Below are positions 32,896 to 37,194 of a stretch of DNA of 37,194 bases, piece after piece. Below the pieces are notes generated by a model. It saw nothing but the letters and a program-made list of their open reading frames with translations. It did no database searches and was not told where the DNA came from. This DNA comes from [Phormidium] sp. LEGE 05292 (GTDB taxonomy: Bacteria; Cyanobacteriota; Cyanobacteriia; Cyanobacteriales; Aerosakkonemataceae). Location of the stretch: positions 1 to 37,194 of the forward strand of contig NZ_JADEWG010000062.1 of the NCBI RefSeq assembly GCF_015207735.1, in the 5' to 3' direction. Numbering within the stretch: position 1 is the first letter of the stretch; each line of letters starts with the position of its first letter. The position numbers and the translations under genes were made by a program.

Positions 32896-34185
32896 ATGTC
32901 TAAAAGCGAAAACTTAACCGAAGATCATGTAAGCAGCGTAGAAACAGGGAAAATAGAATTTTCTTCAGGAAACACGACGACAAAACCAGCATTAACAATG
33001 AAAAAATCGGTATCTAACTTAAAGTCAAATGATTCGCAAAATTCACTTCCAGAAAAATTTGCTTTAATTTGTCTGTCGCATTTACGATGGAATTTTGTTT
33101 ATCAACGACCGCAACATCTTTTAAGCCGCTGCGCCAAAGAGCGAACTGTATTTTTTATTGAAGAACCTATTTTTAGCGCCGATACTTCTCCTTGCTTAGA
33201 TGTTAGTATTCACGAGAGTGGTGTTTCGGTTGTTGTACCGCATCTAAAGGAAGGAATGACGGAAGAGGAGGTTACAGCTACCCTGAAAAGAATGCTCGAT
33301 GATTTGTTGGCTCAAAAGCAGATTAAAGACTATATTCTCTGGTATTACACACCGATGGCATTGAGTTTTACTCGCCATTTAAATCCGCTGTTGGTTGTCT
33401 ATGATTGTATGGATGAGCTATCAGCATTTAAGGGAGCAAGCCCCGCTTTAAAAACTTTAGAAATTGAACTATTTAGCCTGGGAGATTTAGTATTTACAGG
33501 GGGACAAAGCCTTTACGAAGCTAAACGCGATCGCCATCCCCACGTCTACGCTTTCCCTAGCAGCATCGATAAAGTTCACTTTGGCAAAGCCAGAAATTTG
33601 ACCGAAGAACCAGCCGATCAAATTAATATCCCTCATCCCCGTTTAGGATTTTTTGGGGTAATAGATGAACGCATGGATATTGACCTATTAAGCGAAATTG
33701 CCCAAGCGCGACCAGACTGGCATTTAGTAATGATCGGACCTGTAGTTAAAATAGATCCAGCAACCTTACCAAGGCACACAAATATTCATTACTTGGGTGG
33801 CAAATCCTATCAAGAATTACCAGCTTATATTGCTGGTTGGGATATAGCAATGTTACCCTTTGCACTTAACGAATCAACTCGGTTTATTAGTCCTACTAAA
33901 ACTCCTGAATATCTCGCCGCAGGTAAACCAGTTATTTCCACTTCCATCCGCGATGTTGTGCGTCCTTACGGTGAAAACGGCTTAGTAAAAATTGCCGATA
34001 ATGTAACAGATTTTATTGCCGCAGCTGAGGAATTAATGAGTCAAGATTTTTACTCATCTGGGTGGTTAGAAAGAGTAGATACTTTTCTCGCAGAAAACTC
34101 TTGGGATTCCACTTGGCGCAGGATGATGCAGCTAATAGAAAGTGCAATGAGCGATCGCCTTTCTGCAAAAACAGCAAACAGTTAA
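32896..34185 (+). CDS. Glycosyltransferase, GT-B type (family 1/4-like)
   Basis: ATG 32896 with GAGGG six bases ahead is chosen over TTG 32884, giving 429 aa. A low-complexity N-terminus (about 50 residues) leads to a GT-B fold: SHLRWNFVYQRPQHLLSRC is a motif of a bacterial glycosyltransferase group often found with UDP-galactopyranose mutase, followed by LVVYDCMDELSAFKG, VFTGGQSLYEAKRDRHPHVY and the C-terminal sugar-nucleotide region PRLGFFGVIDERMDIDLL and SPTKTPEYLAAGKPVISTSI (donor-binding E in PEYLAAGKP). Donor and acceptor are unknown; the next gene makes UDP-galactofuranose precursors. No signal peptide. Confidence 0.88.
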   Translation: MSKSENLTEDHVSSVETGKIEFSSGNTTTKPALTMKKSVSNLKSNDSQNSLPEKFALICLSHLRWNFVYQRPQHLLSRCAKERTVFFIEEPIFSADTSPCLDVSIHESGVSVVVPHLKEGMTEEEVTATLKRMLDDLLAQKQIKDYILWYYTPMALSFTRHLNPLLVVYDCMDELSAFKGASPALKTLEIELFSLGDLVFTGGQSLYEAKRDRHPHVYAFPSSIDKVHFGKARNLTEEPADQINIPHPRLGFFGVIDERMDIDLLSEIAQARPDWHLVMIGPVVKIDPATLPRHTNIHYLGGKSYQELPAYIAGWDIAMLPFALNESTRFISPTKTPEYLAAGKPVISTSIRDVVRPYGENGLVKIADNVTDFIAAAEELMSQDFYSSGWLERVDTFLAENSWDSTWRRMMQLIESAMSDRLSAKTANS

Positions 34186-34427
34186 CAACTATCAATCAAT
34201 CCAACTAAAAAGTAACCCTTATGAATCAAGTACTTCCCGTTTTTAAACTTGGCAAATTTCCTTAGCGGAAAACTCAAAGTAATTTGTTATTGCCCAACCT
34301 AATCGCTGATTACTTAGTAGCCAAGTTTTTTATTCCCTGTCGTAAAGCAGCTTTTGGTTCCTTACATACTCAGTAAGAACCGAAACTTCCTGCGCGATTT
34401 TGTAAACGAAAAAAGAGGTATTTGAAA

Positions 34428-35651
34428 ATGTTTGATTATTTAATCGTGGGTGCAGGATTCGCTGGCAGCGTTTTGGCGGAAAGGCTAGCAAGTCAGTTAG
34501 GAAAAAAGGTGTTAATTGTTGACAAGCGCAACCATATTGGCGGTAATGCTTACGATCATTATAATGAAGCCGGAATTTTAGTCCACAAATACGGGCCACA
34601 TATTTTTCATACTAATTCTCGCGAAGTTTTTCAGTATCTTTCCAACTTTACCGAATGGCGGTCTTACGAACACCGAGTACGTGCTAGTGTTGATGGTCAA
34701 CTAGTACCAATTCCCATCAATTTAGACACCATTAACAAACTTTACGGGCTGAATCTTACCTCATTTCAACTAGAAGAATTCTTTGCCACAGTTGCCGAGA
34801 AAAAAGAATATATTCGCACTAGCGAAGATGTAGTTGTCAGTAAAGTCGGAAGGGAACTTTACGAGAAATTCTTCCGTAACTATACCCGGAAACAATGGGA
34901 TATGGACCCATCGGAATTAGATAAATCTGTGACGGCGCGTGTTCCGACTCGGACTAATCGGGACGATCGCTATTTTACCGACACTTACCAAGCAATGCCA
35001 TTGCACGGTTACACAGTAATGTTCGAGAAAATGTTATCTCATCCGAACATCAAAATAATGCTCAATACCGATTATCGGGAAATCCAAAAAATTATCCCTT
35101 ATCGTGAGATGATTTACACCGGGCCAATTGATGCTTTCTTCGATTATCGTTACGGCAAATTGCCTTACCGTTCCCTAGAATTCAAACATGAAACCCATAA
35201 TAAACCAGTACATCAACCAGCGCCCGTAGTTAACTATCCCAACGAACATTTATACACCCGTTGTACTGAATTTAAATACCTCACAGGACAGGAACATTCT
35301 AAAACTAGCATTGTCTACGAATTCCCCCAAGCTGAGGGAGATCCTTACTACCCAGTACCCCGTCCAGAAAATGCCGAACTTTACAAGAAATATAAAGAAT
35401 TAGCTGATGCTGTTCCTGATGTATATTTTGTCGGCAGATTGGCAACTTACAAGTATTACAACATGGATCAATGTGTAGCTCAAGCGTTGACGATCTACAA
35501 ACAAATTAGCACCAAAGTTCAAGAAGAAGTTGTGGTTTTTCAACCAATTGAGCGCAGAGACGATTATATTCAAAAGGTATCTGCTAAGGAAATGATTGAG
35601 GAACCTTCTCCGATTCAATCCGTCACTAAAAACGGTAAGGGTAAGCATTAG
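34428..35651 (+). CDS. glf: UDP-galactopyranose mutase
   Basis: A flavoenzyme that interconverts UDP-galactopyranose and UDP-galactofuranose for cell-surface glycans. The FAD-binding dinucleotide fold DYLIVGAGFAGSVLAERLA starts at residue 3 and is followed by DKRNHIGGNAYDH and YGPHIFHTN. The family's C-terminal FAD-binding motif is seen in FVGRLATYKYYNMDQ. ATG 34428 is preferred over TTG 34422 because AGAGG lies at a good distance ahead; the length of 407 aa is slightly above the usual 370-390, with a polar C-terminal tail. It follows the glycosyltransferase gene, so the two probably form one surface-polysaccharide unit. Confidence 0.95.
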   Translation: MFDYLIVGAGFAGSVLAERLASQLGKKVLIVDKRNHIGGNAYDHYNEAGILVHKYGPHIFHTNSREVFQYLSNFTEWRSYEHRVRASVDGQLVPIPINLDTINKLYGLNLTSFQLEEFFATVAEKKEYIRTSEDVVVSKVGRELYEKFFRNYTRKQWDMDPSELDKSVTARVPTRTNRDDRYFTDTYQAMPLHGYTVMFEKMLSHPNIKIMLNTDYREIQKIIPYREMIYTGPIDAFFDYRYGKLPYRSLEFKHETHNKPVHQPAPVVNYPNEHLYTRCTEFKYLTGQEHSKTSIVYEFPQAEGDPYYPVPRPENAELYKKYKELADAVPDVYFVGRLATYKYYNMDQCVAQALTIYKQISTKVQEEVVVFQPIERRDDYIQKVSAKEMIEEPSPIQSVTKNGKGKH

Positions 35652-35739
35652 TTGGGGACTGGGTACTAGGAAATATTGTACTCCAAGGTTTTTGCTGATT
35701 CATTAGTTTGGTTATCACCTTAAGTACGGGATAGACACT

Positions 35740-35815
35740 AATTTTAGATTACCGATTTTCTGAATTATTGCTTACTAAAAAAATCGCAAATCTAAAATCT
35801 AAAATCCAAAATTGA
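35740..35815. repeat. Short tandem heptamer-type repeat
   Basis: AATCTAAAATCTAAAATCCA (about 35789-35808) is a run of imperfect ATCTAAA heptamers, a repeat class common in filamentous cyanobacteria, located between glf and the glycosidase gene. Confidence 0.45.
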
Positions 35816-35829
35816 TTGAGGTGTAGTTA

Positions 35830-37194
35830 ATGGTAACGGCGGCATTAAATCAGGAATTAAATCTTAAGAATTCCTGGAAAATTCAAGATTTAAAAATGGA
35901 AATGTGGGCGGGTGTGGAGTGTACTGTGAATCGAGTTGGCGATCGCTTTTTCAACCAACTAGAACGCAACGGTCACGGAACGCGCTTAGACGACCTAAAC
36001 TTATTTGCAGAACTTGGCATCCGCACCATCCGTTACCCTATACTTTGGGAATTAATCGCCCCCGATGGTTTGCAAAATGCTGATTGGTCTTGGGCAGATG
36101 AACGTCTAGAACGCTTGCAAGAATTAGGTATTCGTCCGATTGTTGGCTTAGTTCATCATGGTAGCGGCCCTCGTCATACTAGCTTAATCGATCGCAACTT
36201 TGCACCTCAACTCGCCCAATTTGCCCAAGCTGTGCAACAACGTTACCCTTGGGTAGAGCTATTTACACCCGTCAACGAACCCTTAACTACTGCCCGTTTT
36301 AGCGGATTATATGGTCATTGGTATCCGCACGCACGGGACAATGCCACCTTTATCTGTGCATTGTTAAATCAATGTCGCGCCATTGTTTTGTCAATGCAAG
36401 CCATTCGTCAGGTTAACCCAACTGCACAGTTAGTGCAAACGGAAGACCTGTGCAAAGTTTTCAGCACACCATTTATGGCGTATCAAGCTCAATTTGAGAA
36501 TGAACGCCGTTGGCTGAGTTTTGACTTACTGTGCGGAAAAGTTAACCGCGATCATCCTTTGTGGGGTTATTTGTGTTGGAGTGGAGTAAGCGTTGCTGAA
36601 CTAGAGTGGTTTTTAGAACATCCCTGTCCACCGGACATTATCGGGATGAACCATTACTTGACTAGCGATCGCTTTTTAGACGAACATCTGGAAAACTATC
36701 CTCATTGGACTCACGGTGGCAACGGAAGACACCAATACGCCGATGTGGAAGCAGTGCGAGTTTGCGCCGAAGGCATTGCAGGGCCAAATACGTTAATCAA
36801 AGAAACTTGGGAACGTTACAAACTGCCCATTGCCGTTACCGAAGTGCATCACGGTTGCACTCGTGAAGAACAGTTGCGCTGGTTAAAAGAAGTTTGGGAC
36901 GCTGCTACTAGCGTGCGGAAAGAAGGAGTGGATATCCGGGCAATTACCGCTTGGTCACTTTTAGGTTCTTATGACTGGAATAGTTTAGTAACTAGGGTGG
37001 AAGGTTGCTATGAGTCAGGCGTATTTGATTTACGTTCCCCGAAACCCCGCCCCACCGCCTTAGCCCGAATGCTGCGCGACTTAGCAACTAAAAGAACTTA
37101 CGATCATCCAGTTTTAGATGTTCCCGGATGGTGGCATCGTCCCCAGCGGTTGATTTATCCGCCCGTTTCTCTGAGCAGGGGAGCAGAGGGGCAG
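35830..37194 (+). CDS. Family 1 glycoside hydrolase-like protein, 3' partial
   Basis: An open frame runs from ATG 35830 (TGAGGTG eight bases ahead) to the right edge without a stop, at least 455 codons. It is a GH1-like (beta/alpha)8 barrel: MEMWAGVECTVNRVGDRFFN, ELGIRTIRYPILWE, GLVHHGSGPRH, the acid/base motif FTPVNEP, a WxxxCWSG loop and the probable nucleophile in AVTEVHHG. After the barrel the chain continues (DHPVLDVPGWWHRPQRLIYP) into a repeat-like Gly/Glu-rich linker, so a second domain probably follows outside; related cyanobacterial proteins carry an RmlD-type sugar-nucleotide reductase there, from memory. It probably acts in the same sugar pathway as glf. Confidence 0.85.
   Translation, partial: MVTAALNQELNLKNSWKIQDLKMEMWAGVECTVNRVGDRFFNQLERNGHGTRLDDLNLFAELGIRTIRYPILWELIAPDGLQNADWSWADERLERLQELGIRPIVGLVHHGSGPRHTSLIDRNFAPQLAQFAQAVQQRYPWVELFTPVNEPLTTARFSGLYGHWYPHARDNATFICALLNQCRAIVLSMQAIRQVNPTAQLVQTEDLCKVFSTPFMAYQAQFENERRWLSFDLLCGKVNRDHPLWGYLCWSGVSVAELEWFLEHPCPPDIIGMNHYLTSDRFLDEHLENYPHWTHGGNGRHQYADVEAVRVCAEGIAGPNTLIKETWERYKLPIAVTEVHHGCTREEQLRWLKEVWDAATSVRKEGVDIRAITAWSLLGSYDWNSLVTRVEGCYESGVFDLRSPKPRPTALARMLRDLATKRTYDHPVLDVPGWWHRPQRLIYPPVSLSRGAEGQ

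Overview
The window is cyanobacterial chromosome. HIP1-type GCGATCGC octamers are frequent, and it carries a PSRP-3/Ycf65 ribosomal protein, an SLH-OprB porin, a membrane-anchored TPR-CHAT protein and dispersed palindromic repeats typical of filamentous cyanobacteria. An Oscillatoriales-like host is a guess from repeat style only.

The main feature is a nearly complete type V-K CRISPR-associated transposon (CAST), from about 2.8 kb to 16562. In order it holds a tnsB-side end with transposase-binding sites, tnsB, tnsC and tniQ; a cargo of a large PD-(D/E)XK-like nuclease protein, two paralogous small HTH-like proteins and a GmrSD-like DUF262/HNH restriction protein; then cas12k with inactivated RuvC motifs, a tracrRNA of about 325 nt, a 9-repeat/8-spacer array, a degenerate delocalized repeat with its own guide, and an end with TnsB sites at exact 20-bp spacing. 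That guide matches 15 nt of the adjacent tRNA-Ala(GGC) gene beside a GTA PAM, and the transposon end lies 60 bp from the PAM. The window therefore records its own RNA-guided homing event. Two details stand out: the delocalized repeat restores a base pair with the tracrRNA anti-repeat that the array repeats lack, and the tnsB-side end contains a direct copy of the opposite terminus, which suggests an earlier tandem element or a rearranged end.

Right of the CAST is ordinary chromosome: tRNA-Ala, a small membrane protein, hisF, ruvB and a secreted TPR protein, then a repeat-rich stretch with a MITE-like palindrome and a TnpB remnant. Next come an arylsulfatase/porin pair with a divergent AraC regulator (a plausible sulfate-ester scavenging unit), a HAD hydrolase, PSRP-3, a conserved hypothetical, a membrane-anchored GrpE-like protein, a Cache-HAMP-GGDEF diguanylate cyclase, a YVTN beta-propeller membrane protein, a possible 23-aa membrane peptide, and a sugar/polysaccharide cluster (glycosyltransferase, UDP-galactopyranose mutase, family 1 glycosidase) cut by the right edge. 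The left edge cuts the TPR-CHAT gene.
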